This document shows, in pieces, positions 51,649-61,372 of a stretch of DNA of 64,000 nucleotides; position 1 is the first letter of the stretch, and every line of letters starts with the position of its first letter. Below the pieces are notes generated by a model. It ran no database searches. It was not told the DNA's origin and saw only the letters and a list, made by a program, of their open reading frames with translations. The translations under genes and the position numbers were made by a program. Source of the DNA: Nocardia gamkensis NBRC 108242 (GTDB taxonomy: Bacteria; Actinomycetota; Actinomycetes; Mycobacteriales; Mycobacteriaceae); contig NZ_BDBM01000032.1 of assembly GCF_001612985.1 (NCBI RefSeq), positions 1-64,000 on the forward strand, written 5' to 3'.

Positions 51649-52596
51649 ATGAATCCACACCGGCGCAAAGTATTCGGCCGCATCGCGGGCGTGGTCCTGT
51701 CCGCGGTGGCGATGATGTGGGCCGCGGTCACCCTGGCGTTCCTGGCCGTGCACATCGCCCCCGGCGATCCCGTCACCGCGATCATGGGGGAGTCCAGCGA
51801 TCCGGGACTGCGCGCGCGGATCGAACAGGACTGGGGTCTGGACCGCCCGCTGCTCGTGCAGTACGGGCGGCACCTCGGACGGCTGCTGCACGGCGACCTC
51901 GGCTACTCATACGTGCGCGGCGAACCCGTGACCGACATCGTGTTCGGCGAACAATTGGGCAGCAGCGCCCAGCTCGCCGGATTCGCCCTGCTCCTCGCGG
52001 TCGTCCTCGCGCCGCTGCTGGCCGTGCTCACCGCGGGAAGACGCGATGTACTCAGCCGGTCGATCACCACGGCCGAGATCGTGGTGGCCTCCGCGCCGCC
52101 CTTCTGGACAGGGCTGCTGTTGATCTGGATCTTCGCCTTCACGCTGAAGGTGCTGCCGGTGACCGCGGGCAACGAGTTCCAGCGTCTGATACTGCCGGCC
52201 GTCACCCTGGCGCTGCCCATCGCCGCGGTGCTGGCCCAGGTCATGCGGGAGGGGATCGAGCGCGCGCTCGAGCAGCCGTTCGCGCTGACCGCTCGATCGC
52301 GTGGAATCGGCGCCATCCGCCTTCGCCTGCGACACGGACTGCGGCACTCGCTGATCCCGGCCGCGACCCTGGCCGGATGGGCGGTGAGTGGATTGCTCAC
52401 CGGGACCGTCGTCGTCGAGGAGGTCTTCGGCCGGTCCGGCGTGGGACGGGCGACGGTCGAGGCCGTCGGCTATTCCGACGTTCCGGTGGTGCTCGGTGTC
52501 GCGCTGCTGTCGGCCGCCGTCTATCTGATCGTCACGGTCGTCGTCGATATCGCCTATCTCTGGATCGATCCGCGCCTGCAGGAGGCCTCCGCATGA
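51649..52596 (+). CDS. Peptide/nickel-type ABC transporter permease (DppB-like)
   Basis: A 315-residue inner-membrane permease with six helices; HIAPGDPVTAIMG and the EAA-type loop ARSRGIGAIRLRLRHGLRHS identify the DppB family. First permease of an importer with the next three genes. Overlaps the following permease gene by 4 nt (ATGA). Confidence 0.93.
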   Translation: MNPHRRKVFGRIAGVVLSAVAMMWAAVTLAFLAVHIAPGDPVTAIMGESSDPGLRARIEQDWGLDRPLLVQYGRHLGRLLHGDLGYSYVRGEPVTDIVFGEQLGSSAQLAGFALLLAVVLAPLLAVLTAGRRDVLSRSITTAEIVVASAPPFWTGLLLIWIFAFTLKVLPVTAGNEFQRLILPAVTLALPIAAVLAQVMREGIERALEQPFALTARSRGIGAIRLRLRHGLRHSLIPAATLAGWAVSGLLTGTVVVEEVFGRSGVGRATVEAVGYSDVPVVLGVALLSAAVYLIVTVVVDIAYLWIDPRLQEASA

Positions 52597-53444
52597 CGAG
52601 AGCCATCCTGCGGCAACGTTTCGCCCTCCCGGTGCCACACCGTCCCGTCGCCGTCCTGATCGCCGGCGTGGTGCTGATTCTCGCGGTGCTCGCCGCCCTC
52701 GTGCCCACCCTGCTCGCCTCCGGCGACCCGCTGCAAACCGAACTGGTCACCGCGCATCGGCCGCCGTCGCTGTCGCATCCGTTCGGCACCGATCAACTGG
52801 GCCGTGATGTGTTCACCCGTGTCGTGTACGGCGCCCGGTTGTCGCTGTTCATCGGGGTGTCGGCGACGGCGCTCGCGGTGCTGATCGGCGTGAGTGCCGG
52901 GCTGGCGGCAGGAATCGGTGGCCGGGTCGTAGACGCCATCGCCTCGCGCGGCTTCGATCTGCTCGGCGCGTTCCCGGAGGTGCTGCTGGCCCTGGTGCTC
53001 ATCACCTTCACCGGCACCGGAACCGGCAATCTCGTTCTCGCCCTCGGCCTCGCCGCGGCGCCGCGATTCGCCAGGGTGATGCGGGCGGAAACCCGGGCGG
53101 TGCGCGCCGCCGACCATGTCGCGCAGGCTCGACTGCTGACCCGGTCACGCGCGCGGATCGTCGTTCGCCACATCCTGCCGAACGCGTTGCGGTCGCTGCC
53201 GGTTGTGGTCACCCTCGGCCTCGGGACCAGTATCCTCGGCGCCGCCGCCTTGAGTTTCCTCGGCTTCGGCCCGCAACCTCCGGACCCGGAGTGGGGTTCC
53301 ATGCTCGCCGAGGCGCACGGCGATCTGCGTATCGCATGGTGGTCGGTCGCCTTCCCCGGTGCCGCCGTCACGGTCGTGGTCCTGGCCACCACGGTGCTCG
53401 GCCGCCACGTCGGCCACCACTTCGAACGAAGGGCACAGCCATGA
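52593..53444 (+). CDS. Peptide/nickel-type ABC transporter permease (DppC-like)
   Basis: A 283-residue permease. The DppC signature HPFGTDQLGRDVFTRVVYGA and the EAA loop ARLLTRSRARIVVRHILPNA are clear. ATG 52593 overlaps the previous stop, and its own stop overlaps the ATPase start (ATGA), so the genes are tightly coupled. Confidence 0.93.
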   Translation: MTRAILRQRFALPVPHRPVAVLIAGVVLILAVLAALVPTLLASGDPLQTELVTAHRPPSLSHPFGTDQLGRDVFTRVVYGARLSLFIGVSATALAVLIGVSAGLAAGIGGRVVDAIASRGFDLLGAFPEVLLALVLITFTGTGTGNLVLALGLAAAPRFARVMRAETRAVRAADHVAQARLLTRSRARIVVRHILPNALRSLPVVVTLGLGTSILGAAALSFLGFGPQPPDPEWGSMLAEAHGDLRIAWWSVAFPGAAVTVVVLATTVLGRHVGHHFERRAQP

Positions 53445-55054
53445 CGCTCACCGCCGCCGCCGTGCCGAGCACGGACACCGTGACCGACACCGTGCTGAGC
53501 GTGCGGAACCTGCGCGTCGGTTTCCCCGGGAGCGCGGGCGATGTCGTCGAAGGCGTCGGCTTCGACCTTCGGCGCGGCGAGATCCTCGCCATCGTCGGCG
53601 AATCGGGTTCGGGCAAATCGGTGACCACACGCAGCCTCGTCGGACTCGCGGGGGCAGGCGCCCGGGTGCGGGCCGACCGGTTCGAGTTGTTCGGCACCCC
53701 GGCCCTCGGACTGAGCGAACGGCAGTGGCGTGGGATCCGTGGCGCCCGGATAGGACTGGTGTTCCAGGACGCGCTCGTCGCGCTCGATCCGCTGCGCACC
53801 ATCGCCGACGAGATGGCGGAAGCGTTGCGCGCGACACCGCGCTCCGGCCGCGCGGCCCGCATCGATGAGCTGCTGATCTCGGTGGGGATCGCCGATCCCG
53901 AGGTGCGCAAGCGGCAGCGGCCGTTCCAGCTGTCGGGCGGTCAGCGCCAGCGCGCGCTGATCGCCTCCGCCCTCGCGGGCAACCCGGACATCCTCATCGC
54001 CGACGAACCGACCACGGCGCTGGATGTGACGGTTCAGGCGCAGGTGCTCGACCTGCTGGTCCGGCAGGTCGCGGGCGGTCGATCGATGATCCTGGTGAGC
54101 CACGATCTGGCGGTGGTGGCCGCGGTGGCCGATCGCATCCTGGTGATGAAAGCGGGGCGCGTCGTCGAGCAGGGGCCAGCGGCGCAGGTCATCGGCGATC
54201 CACGGCACGAGTACACCCGGGCATTGATCGCCGCGGTGCCGCGGGGCCGGGTCGGCGCATCTCCGTCACGTTCGGGCGCACCGATCTTCACCGCGAGCGC
54301 GCTGACCAAGGCGTATCGGGTGGGGGGCCGTGCGGTGCCCGCGGTCGCCGATATCGGCTTCGAGGTCAGGGCCGGCGAGGTGCTCGGCGTGGTCGGTGAA
54401 TCCGGTTCGGGTAAGTCGACGGTGGCGAAGATGATCACCGGGCTGATCGAGCCGGACGGCGGCGAGATGCGTTTCGCCGGAGCGCCGTTGACGCCGCGCA
54501 CTCGCCGTCCCGGCCGGATCGGGCTGGTCGCGCAGGATTCCACCGGATCCTTCGACCCCCGCTACCGGGTGGGCGAGATCATCGGCGAGAGCGTCGCCCT
54601 GCGGGTCGGCCGGCGCGAGCGGCGCGCCGAGGTGATGGGCCTGCTCGACGCGGTGCGCCTGCCGGCCGACAGCATCGATCGTCACCCCCGCGAACTGTCG
54701 GGCGGACAGCGTCAGCGCGTCAATATCGCCAGGGCGCTGGGCAGCAGGCCGGAATTGATGGTCTGCGACGAGCCGGTGTCGGCACTCGACATCGCGGTAC
54801 AGGCCCAGATCCTCGAACTGATCGCCGAACTCGCGCGCGAGCGCGGGGTCGGCATCGTCTTCATCTCCCACGATCTAGCAGTCGTCCGGCAGATCTGTCA
54901 CCGACTGCTCGTCCTGCACGGCGGCGTGATCGTCGAATCAGGTTCGTCCGATGACGTTTTCACGGCTCCGACCTCCCCGTACACCCGTTCCCTGCTCGAT
55001 TCCGTGCCGCGCCTGGCGGTACCGGACCCCACGGAAAGACCCTCGCGTGCGTAA
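53441..55054 (+). CDS. Dual-domain ABC transporter ATPase (DppD-DppF fusion type)
   Basis: A 537-residue protein with two complete ATPase domains: GESGSGKSV, LSGGQRQRA and ILIADEPTTALDV in the first; GESGSGKST, LSGGQRQRV and MVCDEPVSALDI in the second. One polypeptide therefore supplies both ATP sites of the importer. Stop overlaps the start region of the binding-protein gene by 8 nt. Confidence 0.94.
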   Translation: MTLTAAAVPSTDTVTDTVLSVRNLRVGFPGSAGDVVEGVGFDLRRGEILAIVGESGSGKSVTTRSLVGLAGAGARVRADRFELFGTPALGLSERQWRGIRGARIGLVFQDALVALDPLRTIADEMAEALRATPRSGRAARIDELLISVGIADPEVRKRQRPFQLSGGQRQRALIASALAGNPDILIADEPTTALDVTVQAQVLDLLVRQVAGGRSMILVSHDLAVVAAVADRILVMKAGRVVEQGPAAQVIGDPRHEYTRALIAAVPRGRVGASPSRSGAPIFTASALTKAYRVGGRAVPAVADIGFEVRAGEVLGVVGESGSGKSTVAKMITGLIEPDGGEMRFAGAPLTPRTRRPGRIGLVAQDSTGSFDPRYRVGEIIGESVALRVGRRERRAEVMGLLDAVRLPADSIDRHPRELSGGQRQRVNIARALGSRPELMVCDEPVSALDIAVQAQILELIAELARERGVGIVFISHDLAVVRQICHRLLVLHGGVIVESGSSDDVFTAPTSPYTRSLLDSVPRLAVPDPTERPSRA

Positions 55055-56750
55055 TCGCCTCACTCGACTGTTCACCGCACTGGCCGTCGGCATCGTCCTG
55101 GCCGCGGGCGCCTGCGCCTCGGACCCCGAACCCGGCAGCGGCCGGGGCGGACCGACCTCACCGGCACAGCCGGGCGGCACCTTCACCATCGCCTTGCCGT
55201 CCTATCCGACACGCGGCCTCAATCCCCATGTCGGCGCGGCCTTCGACGCCTCCCAGGTGCTGCGCAACAGCTATGACAGTCTCATCGCCGAAGACCGCGA
55301 CGAAAAGTTCCACCCGTGGCTCGCCTCCGAGTGGACCGTTTCCCCCGACGGCACGGTGTACGAATTCACGCTGCGCCGGGACGTGACATTCCACAACGGG
55401 GAGAAGTTCGACGCCGCCGCGGTCAAGGCGAACATCGATGTGCTGAGGAATCCGGACACGCCGTCCTGGACGGTGCTCGGCCTCCTGCAGTACTCGAGCG
55501 TCAGCGCGGTCGACGTGGTCGACCCCTACAAGGTGCGGATCACGCTGAGCACACCCCGCGCGGACTTCCTGTCCACCCTCGCCGGACTCAGCGGCGCCAT
55601 CGTGGCTCCCAGCACACTGAACGTCGGCAAAGAGACCCTCACCAGCGGAATCGGGCTGGTGGGTTCGGGTCCGTTCATCCTGGACAAGGCGGTCCAGGGG
55701 CAGGAACTGCGCTTCCACCGGAATCCCGACTACCGGTGGGGTCCCGCCACCGCCGCGCATCAGGGCGCCGCGTACGTGGACGATCTCGTCGTCGAGTACA
55801 TTCCCGAAGCCTCCACCCGCGCGGGCCTGCTGCGCAGCGGCGAGGTCGACGCGATCGGAACGGTGAAGGCCACCGACATCTCCCTGTTCGACGGGATCGA
55901 CGGATTCCAGTACGAACAGATCGGCTCGTCGGCCGCGCCCACTGTGATCATGCTCAATCTCACCAACGGCCCGACCACGGACGTGCGGGTGCGGCGGGCC
56001 ATCGCCGCGGGCGTCGATATCGCCGCGGTGGTGGACAGTCTGACCAAGCGTTCCCAGCAGCGCGCCTGGAGCCTCATCTCTCCGGACAGCGCCTATTACG
56101 ACGCCAAGTACGAGACCAAGGGCAAACCCGATGTCGCCGCCGCCCGCGCCCTGCTCGATCAGGCGGGCTGGACCGGCAAGGACGCCGACGGCTACCGCAC
56201 CGACGCGGCGGGACAGCGCCTGACCGTCCGTCTGCTCGCCACCACCCCGACCTATCCGGAAGACGATTTCCTGAAGGCCTGGCAGGCCGAGCTGCGCCAG
56301 AACCTCGGGATCCGGGTCGACCTGCAGTTCGTCGAGAACGCCCAGGTCTACGATCTGCTGGCCCGCAACCAGTACGAGGCGTTCCCGCGTCAGGTCGGCG
56401 GACTCGACCTGTCGCTGCAGTTCAACCGCGCCTACGGCTCCACCACCCCCGATCTGAAGTACGGCCAGATCGACGGCATCACCCTCGGTTCCATCGTCGC
56501 GGGCGCCAAACTCGCCGACCCGCGGGTGGACCGGTGGCTCATCGAAGCGACCAAGGCGACCGACCCGCAACAGCGCAAGCAGCTGTTCGACACCATCACC
56601 GCGCACCTGCTCGACAACGCCGTGGCGATCCCGCTCTACACCGACCGCAACAGTGTCGCGGCGAGTTCCGCGATCCACAACGTGACCGCACTGTTCGACC
56701 CGCCCCGCAACACCGTCAATGCCTGGGCATACGACATCGCCGTCCGCTGA
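55047..56750 (+). CDS. ABC transporter substrate-binding lipoprotein (family 5)
   Basis: A 567-residue SBP_bac_5-type protein. Lipoprotein signal: LTRLFTALAVGIVLAAGAC with the lipid-modified cysteine at the end; mature part begins with a flexible GSGRGGPTSP stretch. Typical segments: LRNSYDSLIAEDRDEKFHPW, LASEWTVSPDGTVYEFTLR and GSGPFILDKAV. Starts at GTG 55047, overlapping the ATPase stop. Family members bind peptides, nickel, or other small molecules including sulfur compounds such as glutathione; ligand unknown. Confidence 0.93.
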   Translation: MRNRLTRLFTALAVGIVLAAGACASDPEPGSGRGGPTSPAQPGGTFTIALPSYPTRGLNPHVGAAFDASQVLRNSYDSLIAEDRDEKFHPWLASEWTVSPDGTVYEFTLRRDVTFHNGEKFDAAAVKANIDVLRNPDTPSWTVLGLLQYSSVSAVDVVDPYKVRITLSTPRADFLSTLAGLSGAIVAPSTLNVGKETLTSGIGLVGSGPFILDKAVQGQELRFHRNPDYRWGPATAAHQGAAYVDDLVVEYIPEASTRAGLLRSGEVDAIGTVKATDISLFDGIDGFQYEQIGSSAAPTVIMLNLTNGPTTDVRVRRAIAAGVDIAAVVDSLTKRSQQRAWSLISPDSAYYDAKYETKGKPDVAAARALLDQAGWTGKDADGYRTDAAGQRLTVRLLATTPTYPEDDFLKAWQAELRQNLGIRVDLQFVENAQVYDLLARNQYEAFPRQVGGLDLSLQFNRAYGSTTPDLKYGQIDGITLGSIVAGAKLADPRVDRWLIEATKATDPQQRKQLFDTITAHLLDNAVAIPLYTDRNSVAASSAIHNVTALFDPPRNTVNAWAYDIAVR

Positions 56751-56790
56751 CCAGTCTGCCGCCAACCCCTTGTTCCAGGAAGGCTCGATC

Positions 56791-57789
56791 ATGACCGCCG
56801 CAACACAAACCCTGACCTTCGATCGCAATATTCCGCGAGGCATCGTGCACCGGGAATCGATCGCCGAGGTCTTCCTCACCGACGCGCAGCCGATACCCGA
56901 CGGTGCGGTGTTCGCCGCTCAATTGCCCCGCAACCACTCGTATTTCAGTGACCATCGGGGTACCGCGACCACCTACGATCCGCTCCTGCTCATCGAGGTG
57001 TTCCGGCAGGTCGCGATCTATTACGCGCACACCTTCCTCGGGGTGGCCCGCGCGGAGAAGTTCATCTTCGGTTCGGCGGATTTCACCATCGCCGACCCCG
57101 ACACCCTGCGGATCGGCAATTGCCCGGGGCACTGCGTCATCGAGGCGCGGGTGATCGGCGAGAAGCGCCGTGACGATCAGATCATCGGCCTGTCGCTCGA
57201 GATGGTCGCCGAGATCGAGGGCAGGGAAGCCGCACGGGAGGTGATGGTCTACCAGTGGATGCCCGCCGCGGTGTGGAACCGGATCAGGGTGCGCGGGCGC
57301 GAAGCGCTGGGTTTGCCCGCCCAGCACGTGATTCCGGGGCAAGTGCCGGTCGCGCGAATGCGGCCGGGTTCGGTGGGCAGGCACAACCCGCGCAATGCGA
57401 TCCTCGCGAATCCGGTGCTGTCGGGCAGGCATGAGCTGACGGCGCTGACCATCATCGACACCGACCATCCCTCCCTGTTCGATCATGCCCTCGATCATGT
57501 TCCCGGCATGTTGCAGTTCGAAGCGGCCCGACAGGTCGCGATGGCGGCCGCGAACGCCGTCCTCGGCTTGGACACCAGTCGCATGGTGATGCAGCGGCTC
57601 GGGATCGAGTTCACCAAGTTCGGTGAATTCGAGCGTGAGACCATCGCCAGGGCCACCGTCGCTGCGCTTCCCGGTGCGGGCGGCGGCGTGCGGGCGCAGG
57701 TGGACCTGTCCCAGGGCGCGGATGTGATCGCCGTCGGCGAGGTGGAGCTGCGCTTCCGTCCGGCCGATGTCGGGACGATGGTCCAGTGA
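56791..57789 (+). CDS. AfsA-family butyrolactone biosynthesis protein
   Basis: A 332-residue protein with two hot-dog domains of the AfsA family: HRESIAEVFLTDAQPIPDGA and LLLIEVFRQVAIYYAHTF in the first half; DHPSLFDHALDHVPGMLQFE followed by AARQ in the second. AfsA-type enzymes join dihydroxyacetone phosphate to a beta-ketoacyl thioester, the first step to gamma-butyrolactone signals. Follows the transporter genes by 40 nt with a good ribosome site (CAGGAAGG). Its GTGA overlap with a HAD phosphatase fits the later dephosphorylation step. Confidence 0.9.
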   Translation: MTAATQTLTFDRNIPRGIVHRESIAEVFLTDAQPIPDGAVFAAQLPRNHSYFSDHRGTATTYDPLLLIEVFRQVAIYYAHTFLGVARAEKFIFGSADFTIADPDTLRIGNCPGHCVIEARVIGEKRRDDQIIGLSLEMVAEIEGREAAREVMVYQWMPAAVWNRIRVRGREALGLPAQHVIPGQVPVARMRPGSVGRHNPRNAILANPVLSGRHELTALTIIDTDHPSLFDHALDHVPGMLQFEAARQVAMAAANAVLGLDTSRMVMQRLGIEFTKFGEFERETIARATVAALPGAGGGVRAQVDLSQGADVIAVGEVELRFRPADVGTMVQ

Positions 57790-58451
57790 CCGCCGCGAAG
57801 ACGGCAGGGCCGTTCGTCTGGTTCGATTTCGGCGGGGTGCTCTCACCGCCGCTCGACGACCTGTTCGAGCGCTACGAGGAGGTCGCGGGCATTGCGCCCG
57901 ACCTGTTGAAGTTCGCCATCGCCGAGGTGGGCGCCGAATACGGGCTCGCGCCGCTGGCGCCGATCGAACTGGCGCTGCTCGACGAACGGGAGTGGGTCGG
58001 CAAGCTGCACGCCGTGCTCAGGGCCAAACAACCCGAGATCGACCTCTCGCGCAGCGAACCCGACTTCGGCAGGCAGTGGTTCGCCGGCCACCGGGCCAAC
58101 AGCGCGGTCCGCGACTTCGCGATCGAGCTGGCCGAGGGCGGTACCCCGGTCGGGGTGCTCAGCAACAATGTCGTCGAGTGGGAGCCCTACTGGCACGCCA
58201 TAATCGATCTGGACGGGGTCTTGAGCGCCCTGATCGATTCGTGCAAGGTCGGGGTCCGCAAACCCGATCCGGAGATCTTCGCCCTCGCCGCCGAGCAGGC
58301 GGGCGTCGCCTCCGGCCAGTGCCTGCTGATCGACGACCTCGCCGAGAACTGCGCCGCGGCACGGCAATCCGGCTGGCAGGCGGTGCAGTTCCGTGATGCC
58401 GGGCAGGCGATCGCCGAGGTGCGCGAGGCGCTGGAACGATGGCCGGGCTGA
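57786..58451 (+). CDS. HAD-family hydrolase (phosphatase)
   Basis: A 221-residue haloacid-dehalogenase-fold hydrolase. Motif I is WFDFGGVL (nucleophile Asp in the DFGG core), motif II LSNN, the lysine lies in KVGVRKPDPEIF and the metal-binding acids in LLIDDLAENC. GTG 57786 overlaps the AfsA stop. Coupling to AfsA suggests removal of phosphate from a butenolide phosphate intermediate; that step is known to need a phosphatase, but this assignment is inference. Confidence 0.88.
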   Translation: MTAAKTAGPFVWFDFGGVLSPPLDDLFERYEEVAGIAPDLLKFAIAEVGAEYGLAPLAPIELALLDEREWVGKLHAVLRAKQPEIDLSRSEPDFGRQWFAGHRANSAVRDFAIELAEGGTPVGVLSNNVVEWEPYWHAIIDLDGVLSALIDSCKVGVRKPDPEIFALAAEQAGVASGQCLLIDDLAENCAAARQSGWQAVQFRDAGQAIAEVREALERWPG

Positions 58452-58459
58452 GCGCCGTC

Positions 58460-59881
58460 TCACCAGGTGCCGGCAAGGTAGCCGTCCGGACGGACCAACG
58501 CACAGGTCCACGCCTGGTCCGGGGTCACCTTGCCGGTCACCGTGATCGTGCCGGCGGGAGAGTGCGGTACCGGGACGTGCTCGTCGGGCCGGATCGCCAC
58601 GAACCGGCCCGCCCGCAGCAGCTCGGTGAGAGTCCGCACACCGCCGTCTGCCTCGGTGACCACCAGATCGTCCTGGAATCCGGACTGGAACTGGCCGCTG
58701 ATGAGCTGGGCGACGGCGTCGTGGATCGCCGGGATCGCGAGCATTGCCAGCATCGCCGCACGCAGCTCGGGCTCGCGGGGGTTCATCATCCGCGATTGCA
58801 GCACGGTGTTGGCGACCACCGCGGCCGCGACGGCGACCCGTTCACGCGAGTACTCGTCGAGGACGGCGGGCCGCTCGTGTCCGGTGATCACTCGGGCCAG
58901 CCGCCAGCCCAGCGCGAACGCGTCCTGCATGCCGGTGTTGAGGCCCTGGCCGCCGAGGGGATAGTGGCTGTGCGCAGCGTCGCCTGCCAGCAGCAGCCGT
59001 CCGTCCCGCAGGCGGGTGCGGTAGCGGCCGTAGTCGCTGAAACGGGTGAGGTGGCTGATCCCGCTCAGCGCGGGCGGTGCGCCGAGCACATATTCCAGGC
59101 GCTGCCGGTACTCTCGCGCGTCGGGCTCGGGCCGGTGGTCGAGGGCGCCGCTGAAATCCATGGCGATGATGCGCGCGGGTCCGTGGGGATTCGGATTGTG
59201 CAGGGTCCATCCGGACGGCGTCGGATGCCAGCCCGGCGGGATCCCGCCGTCCGGGGCCGTGACCGCCAGTCCGGCAATGGCGTTCATGGTCGCCGGGTAC
59301 ACCTGCGCCGGGAAATCGCCGATGCGGGCGACGAGGCTGCGGGCACCGTCGGCGCCGACGGCGTAGCGGGCGCGGACATGCAGCGAGCGATGTCCGGCCT
59401 CGGCGGCCACCTCGGCCACCACCGCGTCGTCGTCGGCCTCGAGGCCGGTGACGGTGTGACCGCGCAGGATTCGTGCGCCGAGATGACCCGCGCGCTCCTC
59501 GAAGGCCGCCTCCAGCCGTGCCTGCGGAATGCCCGCGATCGGACCGGGCTCGACGCCGGGCGCACTGATCATCAGCACCGGTTGCGCCGCGAACTGGAAC
59601 GGGGACCGCCGCACGCCGTGCGGATCACGCTGTATCGCTTCGGAAGTCGCGGAGGGCAGATATCCGCGGCGGGCCAGCAGCGACAGCGACCGGGCGTGCA
59701 CCGTGCCCGCCCGCGGGCGCTGGTCGAGTTCGGTGCGGGTCTCGACCACGACGACCCGGATGCGTTGCAGTGCCAGCTCGGCGGCGACCAGCATGCCGAC
59801 CGGCCCGCCACCGACCACCAGGACATCGGTGTCGATGTCGGTGTCGACCGGATGCGGTCGGGGCCGGTGCGCCGTGCTCAT
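58460..59881 (-). CDS. FAD-dependent aromatic-type monooxygenase
   Basis: A 473-residue group A flavoprotein monooxygenase: DVLVVGGGPVGMLVAAELAL (FAD), RARYAVGADGARSLVARIG and RLLLAGDAAHSHYPLGGQGL (second FAD motif). It hydroxylates or epoxidises an organic substrate using NAD(P)H. ATG 59881 has AGGAG six bases before it. Divergent from an MFS transporter-P450 operon with three ArsR-type operator copies between. Confidence 0.92.
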   Translation of the reverse strand: MSTAHRPRPHPVDTDIDTDVLVVGGGPVGMLVAAELALQRIRVVVVETRTELDQRPRAGTVHARSLSLLARRGYLPSATSEAIQRDPHGVRRSPFQFAAQPVLMISAPGVEPGPIAGIPQARLEAAFEERAGHLGARILRGHTVTGLEADDDAVVAEVAAEAGHRSLHVRARYAVGADGARSLVARIGDFPAQVYPATMNAIAGLAVTAPDGGIPPGWHPTPSGWTLHNPNPHGPARIIAMDFSGALDHRPEPDAREYRQRLEYVLGAPPALSGISHLTRFSDYGRYRTRLRDGRLLLAGDAAHSHYPLGGQGLNTGMQDAFALGWRLARVITGHERPAVLDEYSRERVAVAAAVVANTVLQSRMMNPREPELRAAMLAMLAIPAIHDAVAQLISGQFQSGFQDDLVVTEADGGVRTLTELLRAGRFVAIRPDEHVPVPHSPAGTITVTGKVTPDQAWTCALVRPDGYLAGTW

Positions 59882-59933
59882 CACATGCTCCTGGGGCGAG
59901 GTCTGTCCGCGGCAGCGGTTGTACGAAGCTCGA

Positions 59934-59977
59934 AGTACCTACTAGGATCATAGTACCTACTAATCGAGTAGTACCTA
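59934..59977. promoter_or_regulatory. Three operator copies at exact 18-bp spacing
   Basis: AGTACCTA begins at 59934, 59952 and 59970. The middle copy is TAGTACCTACTA, a dyad of TAGTA/TACTA around CC. The array lies between the divergent monooxygenase and MFS-P450 genes, and the same motif appears before the ArsR gene at 62972. Confidence 0.75.
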
Positions 59978-60043
59978 TCGTACGTCTCGAAGTCCTCCCA
60001 TCCACCGTGCCGAGTCCAATTCCGACCGCCTCAGGGGGTATTC

Positions 60044-61372
60044 ATGTCGACCGTCACCACCGAAACCGAAACCCGCGGCGCACCACCCAGCGGTGCCACA
60101 CTGCCCGTAGTGCTCACCGCCCAGTTCGTCACGCCGATGGCCATCGCAGGCACCGCCATCGCCCTTCCGCTCATCTCGCAGGACCTCGGATCGAATCCCG
60201 CCGCGCTGCAATGGGTCGTCAACGGGTTCAATGTCGCCTTCGCCCTCACCACGTTGCTGTGGGGCGCGGTCAGCGACCGCATCGGACATCGGCGCACCTT
60301 CGGGATCGGCACCGCGCTCGTCGTCGCGGGCAGTATCGGCAGCGTCGCCGCACCGAACCTGTTCGTCCTCGACCTGGCCCGCGTCGTCGCGGGCATCGGC
60401 GCCGCGGCCATCCTGACCGGCGCCACCGCGCTGCTGTCAGCGGCCTACGAGGGGGCCCGCCGGACCAGGGCGTTCGCCGTCTTCGGCACCGTGAACGGGC
60501 TCGGTCTCGCGCTCGGCCCCACCATCTCCGGCATCCTCATCTCACTGCTGGACTGGCGGGGCGTCTTCCTGGTGCACGCGGTGATCCTCGCGGCCGCCGG
60601 CGTCGGCACGCGGGTGCTGCCCGCCGCGAAACCCGCTGTCGTCGAACACGGCCCGATCCTCGATCTCGGTCTGCTGCGCAATCGGGAATTCCTGGCCATG
60701 TGCCTGGTTCCGGTCGCCGGATCGATCGGCTTCGTCACCCTGCTGACCTACCTGCCTTCGGCGTTGAGCGGCATCACCGACCTCTCGGCGGGCGCGTCCG
60801 GATTGCTCATGCTCGCGATGACCATTCCGGTCTTCGTCGCGCCGGTGGCAATCGGCCACCTCGTCACCCGCTTCCCGGCGCTGACCGTCGGCAGGGTGGT
60901 CTACCTCGCGCTGGGCGCCGCGATCCTCGGCAACGCCGGTGTGCTCGCGCTCTCCCAGGACCGTTCGGTGGCCTGGATCATCGTGCCGATGGTGTTGCTC
61001 GGCCTCGGTTTCGGCCTGCCCATCGGCCTCGTCGACGGTCATGCGCTCTCCGTGGTGCCCGTCGAGCGCGGCGGCACCGCCGCGGGCTTGCTGAACTTCT
61101 TCCGCATCGGCAGCGAAGCGCTGTTCGTCGCCGGTTACGCCATCGTGCTCGCTGCGGTCGTCGGCACCCGGCTCAGCGGGAAGGCCGCCGACGACACCGC
61201 CGCGGGCCAGTTCGGCCATCCCGACGTCTACCGCTCCGCCTTCACCATCACTGTCGGCGTGCTCATCGCCCTGCTCGTGGTGCTCACCATCCTCATCGTC
61301 GCGGTGCGCGGCAACGCACGAGCCACCGAGAACCGGGACATCGGTTCCAGTCCAGAAGGAGTCACCTCATGA
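60044..61372 (+). CDS. Major facilitator superfamily transporter
   Basis: A 442-residue transporter with about 12-14 hydrophobic segments; motif A GAVSDRIGHRRTFG follows the second helix and the family-typical GLGLALGPTISGIL lies in the fifth. DHA2-like drug or metabolite exporter. Its stop overlaps the P450 start (ATGA), so both are made together and would be repressed by the ArsR protein. Confidence 0.92.
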   Translation: MSTVTTETETRGAPPSGATLPVVLTAQFVTPMAIAGTAIALPLISQDLGSNPAALQWVVNGFNVAFALTTLLWGAVSDRIGHRRTFGIGTALVVAGSIGSVAAPNLFVLDLARVVAGIGAAAILTGATALLSAAYEGARRTRAFAVFGTVNGLGLALGPTISGILISLLDWRGVFLVHAVILAAAGVGTRVLPAAKPAVVEHGPILDLGLLRNREFLAMCLVPVAGSIGFVTLLTYLPSALSGITDLSAGASGLLMLAMTIPVFVAPVAIGHLVTRFPALTVGRVVYLALGAAILGNAGVLALSQDRSVAWIIVPMVLLGLGFGLPIGLVDGHALSVVPVERGGTAAGLLNFFRIGSEALFVAGYAIVLAAVVGTRLSGKAADDTAAGQFGHPDVYRSAFTITVGVLIALLVVLTILIVAVRGNARATENRDIGSSPEGVTS

